Notes: generated by a model from the letters alone, not told the origin. A stretch of DNA of 64,000 nucleotides from Streptomyces sp. CCM_MD2014 (GCF_000772045.1 NZ_CP009754.1:4030001-4094000); one strand, 5' to 3'; shown: positions 45,596 to 54,374, numbered from the stretch's first letter. Translations and numbers: made by a program.

Positions 45596-46951
45596 ATGAC
45601 CCCTGAGCCCTCCCCCCAGGCCGGCGCCGCCGTGAAGGCCGCGGACCGCGCGCACGTCTTCCACTCCTGGTCAGCGCAAGAGCTGATCGACCCGCTCGCC
45701 GTCGCCGGCGCCGAGGGGTCGTACTTCTGGGACTACGAAGGCAAGCGCTACCTCGACTTCTCCAGCGGGCTCGTCTACACCAACATCGGCTACCAGCACC
45801 CCAAGGTCGTCGCCGCGATCCAGGAGCAGGCGGCGCGGATGACGACGTTCGCGCCCGCGTTCGCCGTCGAGGCGCGCTCGGAGGCGGCCCGGCTCATCGC
45901 CGAGCGCACACCCGGCGACCTGGACAAGATCTTCTTCACCAACGGCGGCGCCGACGCCGTCGAGCACGCCCTGCGCATGGCCCGGCTGCACACGGGCCGC
46001 CCCAAGGTGCTCTCCGCCTACCGCTCGTACCACGGCGGCACCCAGCAGGCGGTCAACGTCACCGGTGACCCGCGCCGCTGGGCCTCCGACAGCGGCACGG
46101 CCGGGGTCGTGCACTTCTGGGCGCCGTTCCCGTACCGCTCGCGCTTCTACGCCGAGACCGAGGAGCAGGAGTGCGCGCGGGCGCTCGAGCACCTGGAGAC
46201 GACGATCGCCTTCGAGGGTCCGGGGACGATCGCCGCGATCATCCTGGAGACGATCCCGGGCACCGCGGGGATCATGATGCCGCCGGCCGGCTACCTGGCC
46301 GGGGTGCGCGAGATCTGCGACAAGTACGGCATCGTCTTCGTGCTCGACGAGGTCATGGCCGGTTTCGGACGCACCGGCACCTGGTTCGCGGCCGGTCTGT
46401 ACGACGTCGTGCCCGACCTGATGACCTTCGCCAAGGGCGTGAACTCGGGCTACGTGCCCCTCGGCGGCGTCGCGATCTCCGGCGAGATCGCCGCGACCTT
46501 CGCCGAGCGGCCCTACCCGGGCGGACTGACCTACTCCGGACACCCGCTGGCCTGCGCCGCGGCCGTGGCCACGATCAACGTCATGGCGGAGGAGGGCGTC
46601 GTCGAGCACGCCGCACGGCTCGGCGCCGAGGTCGTCGAACCGGCGCTGCGGGAGCTGGCCGAGCGCCACCCGAGCGTGGGCGAGGTGCGCGGCACCGGCA
46701 TGTTCTGGGCGCTGGAGCTGGTGAAGGACCGGGAGACCCGGGAGCCGCTGGTGCCGTACAACGCGACCGGGCAGACGGCCGCGCCCATGTCGGCGTTCGC
46801 CGCCTCCGCCAAGGCCCACGGTCTGTGGCCGTTCGTGAACATGAACCGCACCCACGTGGTCCCGCCGTGCAACATCACCGAGGCGGAGCTGAAGGAGGGC
46901 CTCGCGGCGCTGGACACGGCACTGTCCGTGGCGGACGAGTACACCCGGTAG
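45596..46951 (+). CDS. Class III (omega) aminotransferase, aspartate aminotransferase family
   Basis: A PLP enzyme that transfers an amino group to or from a terminal amine. The 451-aa protein shows FFTNGGADAVEHALRMAR, the substrate-gripping SYHGGTQQAVN, VLDEVMAGFGRTG and TFAKGVNSGYVPLGG (Lys schiff-base site). Substrate is uncertain; candidates are beta-alanine, GABA or taurine. TACCCT at 45583-45588 lies 7 nt before the ATG and no ribosome site is visible, suggesting a leaderless transcript. A GntR regulator gene follows on the same strand after 144 nt. Confidence 0.9.
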   Translation: MTPEPSPQAGAAVKAADRAHVFHSWSAQELIDPLAVAGAEGSYFWDYEGKRYLDFSSGLVYTNIGYQHPKVVAAIQEQAARMTTFAPAFAVEARSEAARLIAERTPGDLDKIFFTNGGADAVEHALRMARLHTGRPKVLSAYRSYHGGTQQAVNVTGDPRRWASDSGTAGVVHFWAPFPYRSRFYAETEEQECARALEHLETTIAFEGPGTIAAIILETIPGTAGIMMPPAGYLAGVREICDKYGIVFVLDEVMAGFGRTGTWFAAGLYDVVPDLMTFAKGVNSGYVPLGGVAISGEIAATFAERPYPGGLTYSGHPLACAAAVATINVMAEEGVVEHAARLGAEVVEPALRELAERHPSVGEVRGTGMFWALELVKDRETREPLVPYNATGQTAAPMSAFAASAKAHGLWPFVNMNRTHVVPPCNITEAELKEGLAALDTALSVADEYTR

Positions 46952-46986
46952 GCAGAGCGGGGCGGGAGCCCCGAGCGCGTAGGGTT

Positions 46987-47041
46987 GCGTGCTCGTACGC
47001 GGTACACATGTGCCAAGCGGTAGACACGTGTACGAGCACGC
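46987..47041. promoter_or_regulatory. Perfect 12-bp inverted repeat with inner palindromes upstream of gntR
   Basis: GCGTGCTCGTAC (46987-46998) is inverted as GTACGAGCACGC (47030-47041). Between them lie CACATGTG (47006-47013) and ACACGTGT (47025-47032), each palindromic. It sits between the aminotransferase stop and the GntR start, where an operator for GntR autoregulation would be expected. It could also form a terminator hairpin for the aminotransferase transcript. Confidence 0.6.
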
Positions 47042-47095
47042 CCCCGGGCGGCGCCCTCCGGCGACGCCCCGAACGCGACGAGGAGACGCCCGATC

Positions 47096-47824
47096 ATGCC
47101 CGGCCCCAGCGGTACCGGTGCCGTCACGCGCAGCACCCTGCGGCAGCAGATCGCCGACGCGCTCCGCGACGAGGTGCTGGCCGGCCGGCTCCAGCCGGGG
47201 CAGGAGTTCACCGTCAAGGAGATAGCCGAGCAGTACGGGGTGTCCGCGACGCCGGTGCGCGAGGCCCTGGTCGACCTGTCGGCGCAGGGGCTCCTGGACG
47301 CCGACCACCACCGAGGCTTCCGGGTCCACGAGTACTCGGTCGACGACTTCCGGGGCATGATCGAGGCCCGCAGTATGGTGACCGACGGGATGTTCCTCGC
47401 CCTCGCCGCGGACCTGCCGGAGCCCGGCGACCCGCGCATCGCCGCCGCCCTCGCCGGGGTCCGGCGGCGCGGCGAGGAGGCCCAGCGCGCCGCCGCGGCC
47501 GGGGACCTGACCGTCCTGATCGGCTACGACCTGCGCTACTGGCGCGAACTGGCCGCCCTCTTCGGCAACCCCTACCTCTCCGACTTCCTGCACCGGCTGC
47601 GCGTGCAGAGCTGGGTGTGCACGGTGCAGCACCTGCGCCGGCTCAGCGACCTGCGCGGCACGCTGTGGTCCGGGCACACCGAACTGGTCGACGCCCTCGC
47701 CCGCCGCGACGTTCCGGGCGCCCGCGCGCTCGTCGACGCGTACAACACCCACTCGCTCACCCTCATCGAGCAGCTCACCGGGGACTTCGCCGAAGGCCTC
47801 ACCGAGGGCCTCGCCGACGGATGA
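47096..47824 (+). CDS. GntR-family regulator with FCD domain
   Basis: A 242-aa FadR-type regulator: N-terminal winged helix (RQQIADALRDEVLAGRLQPG, then YGVSATPVREALVDLSAQGL, about residues 13-75) and the helical FCD ligand domain (metal-binding pattern, about 95-235). It probably controls the preceding aminotransferase gene or itself through the palindromes at 46987-47041. GAGGAG lies about 11 nt upstream of the ATG. Confidence 0.92.
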   Translation: MPGPSGTGAVTRSTLRQQIADALRDEVLAGRLQPGQEFTVKEIAEQYGVSATPVREALVDLSAQGLLDADHHRGFRVHEYSVDDFRGMIEARSMVTDGMFLALAADLPEPGDPRIAAALAGVRRRGEEAQRAAAAGDLTVLIGYDLRYWRELAALFGNPYLSDFLHRLRVQSWVCTVQHLRRLSDLRGTLWSGHTELVDALARRDVPGARALVDAYNTHSLTLIEQLTGDFAEGLTEGLADG

Positions 47825-47950
47825 CCGACGCCGGACGTGTCGTGGTCCGGCCCCAGATGGGTATGGGACCTGCACGCACCGCGCACCGGCGCACACCCGC
47901 GCTCACCGACTACGCTTCCCTGACCACCGTCCTGTGTGAGGAGCCCTCTT

Positions 47951-48601
47951 TTGGCCTGTGACCTGTGGCTGGTACCGCTCGTCGACGTCTTGTGCCACAC
48001 GCCGGACAACCCGTTCGCCGAGGAACTCGCGCAATACGACAAGGTGCTGGCCGAGGCCGGGCTGCCGCCGGTGCCGGTGTACCAGTACATGCCGGGCCTG
48101 TCCGGCGAGGTCGCGCCGGTGGCCGGCTTCGACTACGACGCGCTGCACTTCCTGCGCCGGGCGTACCTCCTCCAGGTGTGCGGTCTGCCGGTGACCCCGG
48201 TGGACGAACTCGGCGGGGACTACGAGCAGTTGCTGGAGATGTTCGAGTCGACGGCGCAGCAGTCCCACCTGGTGTGGCACTACGACCACGCGGGCGCCTA
48301 CGTCCCGGTCGACTTCCCGCACCCGCTCGCCGACGACGAACTCCTGGCGGGCGGCGGCCCCCTGGGCTCCTCGCACACCCTGCTGCGGGAACTGGAGGCC
48401 GTCGCCCCGGCCCTCGGCATCGACCCGGCCAACCCCCCGGCCCCGCCGCAACCGCCGCTCGGCCCGACGGAGCTGGAGGAACCGGCGGTGCCCGCGCCGT
48501 ACGACGCCAGCCCGTTCGCCCGGGAGCGCCACGTCTGGCTTGGCCTGCACGCGGCGGCGACGCGGAGCCTGGCGCAGGGGTCGATGATCGTCTTCAGCTG
48601 A
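47951..48601 (+). CDS. Hypothetical protein, Streptomyces core region
   Basis: A 216-aa cytoplasmic protein beginning ACDLWLVPLVDVLCHTPDNP and ending with an alpha/beta-like segment and a Pro-rich loop. I do not recognise its family. TTG 47951 is the likely start because GAGGAG lies 7 nt upstream; GTG 47936 is an alternative. It converges on the next small gene with an 11-bp gap. Confidence 0.7.
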   Translation: MACDLWLVPLVDVLCHTPDNPFAEELAQYDKVLAEAGLPPVPVYQYMPGLSGEVAPVAGFDYDALHFLRRAYLLQVCGLPVTPVDELGGDYEQLLEMFESTAQQSHLVWHYDHAGAYVPVDFPHPLADDELLAGGGPLGSSHTLLRELEAVAPALGIDPANPPAPPQPPLGPTELEEPAVPAPYDASPFARERHVWLGLHAAATRSLAQGSMIVFS

Positions 48602-48612
48602 CCCGGCGCCGG

Positions 48613-48903
48613 TCAGCCGAGCTGGGACAGGCCCTTGCGCAGATCGTCCGCGTTCATGATCGGGGAGACCTCGACCTCGGCGTTCAGCTCGGTGAAGAAC
48701 GGCTCCCCGGTCGGCGGCAGCTCCGAGCTGTCCTGCATGTCGAGGACCAGCAGGGCCGTCCGCCGGCCGCCGAGGGGCCCGAAGTAGGCGGCCTCCGGCT
48801 TGAGCTGGTCGAGCGTCCGGCTGATCACCTCGGGCAGCTTCCCGCTGCGGATCGCCTCGTTCGCCTTCTCCGTGTCCAGCGTCGCCTTGAGCAGCACGCG
48901 CAT
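48613..48903 (-). CDS. Small ferredoxin-like-fold protein, unknown
   Basis: A 96-aa protein starting MRVLLKATLDTEKANEAIRSG and containing FGPLGGRRTALLVLDMQDSS and FFTELNAEVEVSPIM. This alternation of strands and helices suggests a dimeric alpha/beta-barrel (ferredoxin-like) fold of the YciI or DUF3303 kind. No catalytic residues can be identified. GAAGG precedes the ATG. It is downstream of the ECF41-like gene by 38 nt... its transcript starts between the two genes, as both read to the left. Confidence 0.7.
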   Translation of the reverse strand: MRVLLKATLDTEKANEAIRSGKLPEVISRTLDQLKPEAAYFGPLGGRRTALLVLDMQDSSELPPTGEPFFTELNAEVEVSPIMNADDLRKGLSQLG

Positions 48904-48941
48904 CGCACTCACCTTCTTCTGCCGACGCGACGTGTACGCCT

Positions 48942-49799
48942 TCAGCCTATGCCCGTGATGTCCAGTTCGTTCAGGCGAGCGGGTTCGGCGATCACGTCGA
49001 TGCCGGTGATGCGGCCGTCGGCGGCGAAGGCGAAGCGGAGGACGACGCGCAGCCTGCCGTGCTCGGACATCGCCAGGCCGACCCGGCCGTCCACGAGGAC
49101 CGCGCCGGTGAACCGGGCGCGTGCCATCGAGGCCATCGCGCCCCTGGCCACCGGCTCCACGCCGCGGACGGCGAAGGGCTCGGGCGTCGGGACGACCGCC
49201 GCGTCGGCGTGCAGCACGACGTCCGGGTGGAGCAGGGCCACCAGCGCGTCGAAGTCCCCGCCGCGGGTGGCCGCCAGGTAGGCGTCGACCGCGCGGCGCC
49301 TGCGGGACAGGTCCGCGGCGGGCGCGGGGACGCCCCGGACCCGGCGGCGGGCGCGGCTGGCCAACTGGCGGGTGGCGGCGGGGCTCTTGTCGAGCATGGC
49401 GGCGATGTCGTCGAAGGGCACGTCGAACATGTCGTGCAGGACGAACGCGAGCCGCTCGGCGGGCCCGAGGGTGTCCAGCACGATCAGCAGCGCGATCCCG
49501 ACCTCCTCGGCGAGCTGCGCCTCCTCGGCCGGGTCCGCACCGGTACCGGCCACGCGTGTACGGGCCCCGTCGTCCAGCGGCTCCTCGCGGCGGGTGTCGC
49601 GGGTACGCAGCAGGTTGAGGCAGACCCGCGCCACGACCGTGGTGAGCCAGCCCGAGGGGTTGTCCACCCCGGAGGTGTCCGCCCGGTCGGCCCGCAGCCA
49701 GGCCTCCTGAAGGGCGTCGTCCGCCTCGCTGAGCGAACCGAGGATCCGGTACGCGACCGCCCGCAGCCGGGGCCGGTCCAGCTCGAACTGCCGGGCCAT
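48942..49799 (-). CDS. ECF41-type sigma factor (SigJ-like) with SnoaL-like C-terminal domain
   Basis: The 285-aa protein has sigma region 2 (RPRLRAVAYRILGSLSEADD, about residues 8-40), region 4 (VLHDMFDVPFDDIAAML, then SPAATRQLASRARRR) and a C-terminal NTF2/SnoaL-like domain (YLAATRGGDFDALVALLHPDVVLHADAA). That extra domain is diagnostic of ECF41 and regulates the sigma internally. ATG 49799 has GGAAGA about 9 nt upstream. A longer frame to 49985 is rejected. No adjacent carboxymuconolactone-type gene, the usual ECF41 partner, is visible. Confidence 0.88.
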   Translation of the reverse strand: MARQFELDRPRLRAVAYRILGSLSEADDALQEAWLRADRADTSGVDNPSGWLTTVVARVCLNLLRTRDTRREEPLDDGARTRVAGTGADPAEEAQLAEEVGIALLIVLDTLGPAERLAFVLHDMFDVPFDDIAAMLDKSPAATRQLASRARRRVRGVPAPAADLSRRRRAVDAYLAATRGGDFDALVALLHPDVVLHADAAVVPTPEPFAVRGVEPVARGAMASMARARFTGAVLVDGRVGLAMSEHGRLRVVLRFAFAADGRITGIDVIAEPARLNELDITGIG

Positions 49800-49906
49800 G
49801 TCGTCGGGTCTTCCGGGCACCGTACGGGTTCCTTCCGCGTCCACCGGCCCTCCGGGGGCGGGTCCCCCAGTCAACCACCCGGCGTACGCGCCTGCGCAAG
49901 GGCCCG

Positions 49907-50107
49907 TCACCCCACCAGGATGATCCCCGGCGGCCACAGCACCCCGGCGGCCAGCAGCAGCGCCGGTCCCAGGTGGACGGGGCACACCCGCAGCGGCGCC
50001 CGCAGGTGCCGGGCGACCTCGAAGCGGACCGGGTCGCCGCAGTCGTCGATGCCGTTGTCGCCGCCGTACGGGCCCTGGCAGACGGCGGCGCGGTCACGGT
50101 CGGTCAT
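49907..50107 (-). CDS. Small hypothetical protein
   Basis: A 66-aa protein with a Cys/Asp-rich N-terminus (CQGPYGGDNGIDDCGD) and two further Cys/His (RVCPVHLG) before a hydrophobic C-terminus (ALLLAAGVLWPPGIILVG). The Cys/His spacing hints at metal binding. No family recognised. It lies between DUF3515 and the ECF41 gene on the same strand. Confidence 0.55.
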   Translation of the reverse strand: MTDRDRAAVCQGPYGGDNGIDDCGDPVRFEVARHLRAPLRVCPVHLGPALLLAAGVLWPPGIILVG

Positions 50108-50166
50108 GCCCCCGATCCGACACCACCGAGCCCGGCGGCGCCCGGCCAAGGGGGCCGAACGAAGGG

Positions 50167-50658
50167 CTACAGGGCGGTGGCGGCGTCGTCCAGGCCGATG
50201 CACTGGCGTTCCTGCGGGATCCACTTCACGGCGGGATCCAGGGTGGCGAGGATGCCGCCGACCTCCTCGCGGGGACCGGAGTACGTGAACTCCACGGCCG
50301 GTGAGCGGCCGTACGTCCGCAGGACGCTCACGCCGTCCCGCTTGAGCCGGGCCTCGTCCAGGACCCAGTCGACGCCGTCGGCGGTGACGCAGAGGTTGAC
50401 GTTGGGCTGCAGTTCCTCGGCGCCGCAGCGGAACACCGCCTTCTGGCCGCCCCAGGACGCCACCCCGTCCCCGAGGGCCCAGTCGCGCGAGGCACCGGGT
50501 ATGTCGTCCGGGAGGCGGGAGATCACCTTGTCGCACTTGGGGTCGTCGGCGTGCGGGGCGGCGGAGACGCGGTGGCCGTCGACGTAGAAGGCACCGCCGG
50601 TCACGACGACGACCGCCGCGGTCAGCCAGATCCACGTCCGGGTGGTGGGCTTCCGCAT
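50167..50658 (-). CDS. DUF3515 lipoprotein-like membrane-anchored protein
   Basis: A 163-aa actinobacterial DUF3515-type protein: N-terminal membrane anchor (TWIWLTAAVVVVTGGAFYV, about residues 8-26), then an external domain with LPDDIPGASRDWALG, ASWGGQKAVFRCGAEE, WIPQERQC. The Cys pair could form a disulfide. Function unknown. Position upstream of the small hypothetical gene and downstream of purA is consistent with a shared transcript. Confidence 0.82.
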   Translation of the reverse strand: MRKPTTRTWIWLTAAVVVVTGGAFYVDGHRVSAAPHADDPKCDKVISRLPDDIPGASRDWALGDGVASWGGQKAVFRCGAEELQPNVNLCVTADGVDWVLDEARLKRDGVSVLRTYGRSPAVEFTYSGPREEVGGILATLDPAVKWIPQERQCIGLDDAATAL

Positions 50659-50800
50659 GTTCCGCTCGCTCCGTGCTGTCCGTGCCGTTCGTGCCGTTCG
50701 TCCGCCGGGAGGGCGGCTCCGGCCAGCGTATCCGCCGTCCCGACGGCGACGGCCGGGGCCCCGGTGCGGGGTCCCGGCCGCCGGTGTGTGCCCGCGGGGC

Positions 50801-52084
50801 CTAGAGGAACGAGTTGATCTCGATCGTCTCGTCCCGGCCCGGGCCGACGCCGATCGCGGAGATCGGGGCGCCGGACATCTCCTCCAGCGCCTTGACGTAC
50901 GCCTGGGCGTTCTTCGGCAGGTCGGAGAAGGACTTCGCCTTGGTGATGTCCTCGCTCCAGCCGGGCAGGGTCTCGTAGACCGGCTTCGCGTGGTGGAAGT
51001 CGGACTGCGAGTACGGCAGTTCCTCGACGCGCTTGCCGTCGATCTCGTAGGCCACGCAGACCGGGATCTGCTCCCAGCCGGTGAGGACGTCGAGCTTGGT
51101 GAGGAAGAAGTCGGTGAGGCCGTTGACGCGGGTGGCGTAGCGGGCGATCACCGCGTCGAACCAGCCGCAGCGCCGGTCGCGGCCGGTGGTGACGCCGCGC
51201 TCGCCGCCGATGCGGCGCAGGGCCTCGCCGTCCTCGTCGAACAGCTCGGTCGGGAAGGGACCGGCGCCCACGCGGGTCGTGTACGCCTTGAGGATGCCGA
51301 TGACCCGGCTGATCTTCGTCGGGCCCACGCCGGCGCCGGTGCAGGCGCCGCCCGCGGTCGGGTTCGACGAGGTGACGAAGGGGTACGTGCCGTGGTCGAT
51401 GTCCAGGAGCGTGCCCTGGCCGCCCTCGAAGAGGACCACCTTGTCGTCGTCGAGGGCCTGGTTGAGGACCAGGACGGTGTCGGCGACGTACGGGGCGAGC
51501 TTGTCGGCGTAGCCCAGCAGCTCCTCGACGACCTGGCCGGTGGCGATGGCGCGGCGGTTGTAGAGCTTGGTGAGCATCTGGTTCTTGACGTCGAGCGCCG
51601 CCTCGACCTTCTGGGTGAGGATCGACTCGTCGTAGAGGTCCTGGACCCGGATGCCCACGCGGTTGATCTTGTCGGCGTAGGTCGGGCCGATGCCGCGGCC
51701 GGTGGTGCCGATCTTGCGCTTGCCGAGGAAGCGTTCCGTCACCTTGTCGACGGTGACGTTGTACGGCGTGATGATGTGAGCGTTGCCGCTGATCAGGAGC
51801 TTGGACGTGTCGACGCCGCGCTCGTTCAGCCCGCTCAGCTCGGAGAACAGGACCGACGGGTCGACGACGACGCCGTTGCCGATGACCGGCGTGCAGCCGG
51901 GGGAGAGAATCCCGGAAGGGAGCAGGTGGAGGGCGTACTTCTGGTCGCCCACGACTACCGTGTGGCCGGCGTTGTTGCCGCCCTGGTAGCGCACCACGTA
52001 GTCGACGGAACCACCGAGCAGGTCCGTCGCCTTTCCCTTGCCTTCGTCACCCCACTGAGCACCGAGCAGCACAAGTGCGGGCAC
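50801..52084 (-). CDS. purA: Adenylosuccinate synthetase
   Basis: PurA joins IMP and aspartate, using GTP, in AMP synthesis. The 427-aa length is exact for the family. The P-loop-like LLGAQWGDEGKGK (about residues 5-17), VVRYQGGNNAGHTV and TTTGRDRRCGWFD-type motifs (VTTGRDRRCGWFDAV) are visible. The GTG at 52084 is preceded by GGAAGGGG at a fair distance. A hairpin in the leader (52210-52237) may matter for regulation. Confidence 0.97.
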   Translation of the reverse strand: MPALVLLGAQWGDEGKGKATDLLGGSVDYVVRYQGGNNAGHTVVVGDQKYALHLLPSGILSPGCTPVIGNGVVVDPSVLFSELSGLNERGVDTSKLLISGNAHIITPYNVTVDKVTERFLGKRKIGTTGRGIGPTYADKINRVGIRVQDLYDESILTQKVEAALDVKNQMLTKLYNRRAIATGQVVEELLGYADKLAPYVADTVLVLNQALDDDKVVLFEGGQGTLLDIDHGTYPFVTSSNPTAGGACTGAGVGPTKISRVIGILKAYTTRVGAGPFPTELFDEDGEALRRIGGERGVTTGRDRRCGWFDAVIARYATRVNGLTDFFLTKLDVLTGWEQIPVCVAYEIDGKRVEELPYSQSDFHHAKPVYETLPGWSEDITKAKSFSDLPKNAQAYVKALEEMSGAPISAIGVGPGRDETIEINSFL

Positions 52085-52209
52085 GCGCGTACACCCCTTC
52101 CGGGCGGGGCATGTCCATGGTCGAGGGCGTATGCGACGGGTTTCCGCCACGTACACCGCGACCGTCGTTGGCCGCCAACCGTCGGACCGGGTGCCCCGGA
52201 ATAGACGAA

Positions 52210-52237
52210 GCCCCTGGCGCAACAGCGCAAGGGGCTC
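52210..52237. terminator. Hairpin in the purA leader / upstream of DAG-kinase gene
   Basis: AGCCCCTGGCGC-AACA-GCGCAAGGGGCT forms a 12-bp stem with one mismatch. On the minus strand it is followed by TTCGTCTATT, so it could work as an attenuator about 126-150 nt before the purA start, or mark the edge between divergent promoters. Confidence 0.55.
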
Positions 52238-52269
52238 TTGCACAAAGATGCTACCCGAGGAAGTGAGGC

Positions 52270-53166
52270 ATGGCCGAGGTGGCGACTTCCGCGAGCTCTT
52301 CCGCGAACTCTTCCGCGAGGCCCGATCAGCTTCTGGTGGTCGTCGATCCGGCCGCCCGCCGGCTGGACGGGGAATCCGTCCGGATCGCGAAAGACGTGCT
52401 CAGCGCGGGTGTTTCGCACACGAAGGTGTGTCTGCCGGACGGCCCGGAGGAGTTCGCGCGGGCGCTCGGGCGGCGTGGCTCGCGGCGCCCGGTGGTGATC
52501 GGCGACGACAGCGCCCTGCTGCGGGCCGTGGCCCTGCTGCACCGGCGGCGGGAGCTGGCGGGGTGTGCGCTGTCGGTGGTGCCCGTGGGCCCCGCGCTCG
52601 CTCTCGCCCGGTCCCTGGGGCTGCCGACGGGGGCGGTGGCGGCGGCGCGGGCCGTCCTCGACGGGGCGGAACGGCGCCTGGACCTGCTCGTCGACGACAG
52701 CGACGGGGTGGTGCTGGGGTCGGTGGGGATTCCTCCGGGCCCGGTCCCCGCCCCGGAGCGGGAGGACGGGGACCCCGGCGCGGGACCGCTCCGCCCGTGG
52801 CTGCGGACCTGTCAGTCGCTCGTACGGACGCTGGCGTCCTCGCGTCCGGCCCGCACCGCCGTGGCGCCGGGGATGGCGGGTTCGGCCCGGCTGCGGGTGG
52901 AGGTGGACGGGGTGACGCTGGTGGACCTGGACCAGCCGGTGGAGGCGCTGACGGTGATGCCGGGCGGCGGAGGGGTGGCCGTGGTGGAGGCGCGGCCGCT
53001 GTCGGTGGGCGCGCAGGCCGCGCCGCTGACGGCGAGCGGACGGACGGTGACCGTGTCGGGGGCGCACTTCCGGTACCGGGCCGACGCGGCGGTGTGCGGA
53101 CCGGTGGGGACGCGGACGTGGGTGGCGCGGGAGGGGGCGTGGGGGCTGACGCTGCCGGCGGGGTAG
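52270..53166 (+). CDS. Diacylglycerol-kinase catalytic-domain-like protein
   Basis: The 298-aa protein resembles the DAGK/lipid kinase fold at its N-terminus (LLVVVDPAARRLDGESVRIA, then VVIGDDSALLRAVALLHRRR), where GDDSALLRAV replaces the usual GGDGTLNEV active-site loop. The C-terminal half is beta-rich. Because the key loop is altered, catalytic activity is uncertain. ATG 52270 has GAGGAAGTGAGG upstream. It is divergent from purA. Confidence 0.75.
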   Translation: MAEVATSASSSANSSARPDQLLVVVDPAARRLDGESVRIAKDVLSAGVSHTKVCLPDGPEEFARALGRRGSRRPVVIGDDSALLRAVALLHRRRELAGCALSVVPVGPALALARSLGLPTGAVAAARAVLDGAERRLDLLVDDSDGVVLGSVGIPPGPVPAPEREDGDPGAGPLRPWLRTCQSLVRTLASSRPARTAVAPGMAGSARLRVEVDGVTLVDLDQPVEALTVMPGGGGVAVVEARPLSVGAQAAPLTASGRTVTVSGAHFRYRADAAVCGPVGTRTWVAREGAWGLTLPAG

Positions 53167-53245
53167 GGCGCCGACGGGCGGAAACGGCGTGCGCGGGCCC
53201 GGGGCGGACGCCTACGCTCCCCGTCGGACCTGATCAGGGGGGCGC

Positions 53246-53674
53246 GTGAGCCAGTACTTCGACGTGGGCGACGAGACGCTGTGGAATCCGTCCAACGGGG
53301 CGGCGCGGCTGTTCCTGCGACACGTGGCCGTGTACGAGGTCGAGCTGGGCACCCCGTCGGGCGTCAGCGAGATGATCAACGACGAGTGCCAGATCGATAC
53401 CGGCGCCTACGAGAGGTTCGTGAACGCCCTGGTGGAGTGGCACCACGGCACCCGGCACCGGATCATCCACACCCTCGCCCGCGGCTTCGTCGTCACGGCC
53501 CTGGCCCTCGCGAACCGGGCGGGGGCCGAGGTGCGCTTCCCGGACGCCGGCGCGGACGGCGGACTGGAGGGGCGCGCCGACGTGCAGGTGCCGGCACCCG
53601 CTCACCGGCACTCGGAGTGGGAGGAACACCTGCGCGAGCAGGCCGCGGCCGTCGAACGCGCCATGCCCCGTTAG
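53246..53674 (+). CDS. Small Streptomyces protein (DUF6086-like), 3' end overlapped by a MITE
   Basis: A 142-aa protein beginning SQYFDVGDETLWNPSNGAA, with a middle helical part (INDECQIDTGAYERFVNALV) that matches my memory of DUF6086-type proteins; function unknown. GTG 53246 has GGGGGG upstream. The stop codon TAG (53672-53674) uses bases of the left terminal repeat of the mobile element at 53673-53859, so the original C-terminus may have been different. Confidence 0.7.
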   Translation: MSQYFDVGDETLWNPSNGAARLFLRHVAVYEVELGTPSGVSEMINDECQIDTGAYERFVNALVEWHHGTRHRIIHTLARGFVVTALALANRAGAEVRFPDAGADGGLEGRADVQVPAPAHRHSEWEEHLREQAAAVERAMPR

Positions 53675-53859
53675 GGCCTGTCCGGCGGATCAGGTCGCAG
53701 GACAGGCACGGCACCTCGTCGACGCCGGTGAGCGGGGTCTGGTGCGTGCAGCCGCAAGGCGGAGGAGGGCGTCGACGCGGAGCGTCGGCAACCGACGACA
53801 ACGCCGCGGACGCGCGTGCCATGCCCCGCGTCCGGGGCATGATCCGCCGGACAGGCCCT
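53673..53859. mobile_element. 187-bp MITE with 20-bp perfect terminal inverted repeats
   Basis: The ends AGGGCCTGTCCGGCGGATCA (53673-53692) and its exact complement (53840-53859) enclose 147 bp without coding sense. An inner hairpin CATGCCCCG-CGTC-CGGGGCATG (53819-53841) adjoins the right end. I recall closely similar GGGCCTGTCCGGCGGATC elements scattered through Streptomyces genomes, mobilised in trans by IS5-type transposases (memory, not searched). No clear target-site duplication is visible. Confidence 0.85.
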
Positions 53860-53873
53860 GAGCCGCCCCGCCG

Positions 53874-54374
53874 TCAGCCGGCGCCGAAGGTCTTCTCCCG
53901 GTGCACCCGCCAGCGTTCCATCATCGCCGCGATCTCCCCGTCCACGAACTCGAAGAAGGCGAGCGTCTCGGCCATGCGCCGGCCCGCCGGGGTGTCGGGG
54001 CCGAGGCTGGCGACGCCCTCGCGCAGGGCGCTCTCCCAGCGCTTGAGCACGGCCTCGCGGTTGGTGAGCGCCTCGTACCACTGGTTGCTGTGCACCCGGT
54101 AGCGCTCCCGGCGCGAGCCCGGTTCGCGTTCGCGCGCGACCATGTGCTGCTGGGAGAGGTAGCGCACGGCGCCGGAGACGGCGGCCGGGCTGACCCGAAG
54201 GCTCTCGCCGAGCTCCGCGGAGGTCAGTGAGCCCGAGTCGGAGGCCAGCAGGGCGGCGAAGACCCGGGCCGGCATGCGCTGCATCCCGGCCTCGACGAGC
54301 TGGGCCGCGAAGCCCTCCACGAACTTGGACACCGCCTCGGGGTCGCGCCCCGCCTCCGCTGGTTCCGTCGTCAT
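53874..54374 (-). CDS. GbsR/MarR-family transcriptional regulator
   Basis: A 166-aa winged-helix regulator: ASDSGSLTSAELGESLRVSP, then AAVSGAVRYLSQQHMVARER is the recognition part (about residues 45-80). The GbsR family often controls adjacent transport genes. It is divergent from the ABC exporter at 54463 with an 88-bp spacer containing an AACTTCACAAGTT palindrome. ATG 54374 is the first good start. Confidence 0.88.
   Translation of the reverse strand: MTTEPAEAGRDPEAVSKFVEGFAAQLVEAGMQRMPARVFAALLASDSGSLTSAELGESLRVSPAAVSGAVRYLSQQHMVAREREPGSRRERYRVHSNQWYEALTNREAVLKRWESALREGVASLGPDTPAGRRMAETLAFFEFVDGEIAAMMERWRVHREKTFGAG

Noticed and set aside
53671..54081. Minus-strand frame covering the MITE and the GbsR gene
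   Set aside because: It is an arginine/glycine-rich shadow of the regulator gene running through the element.
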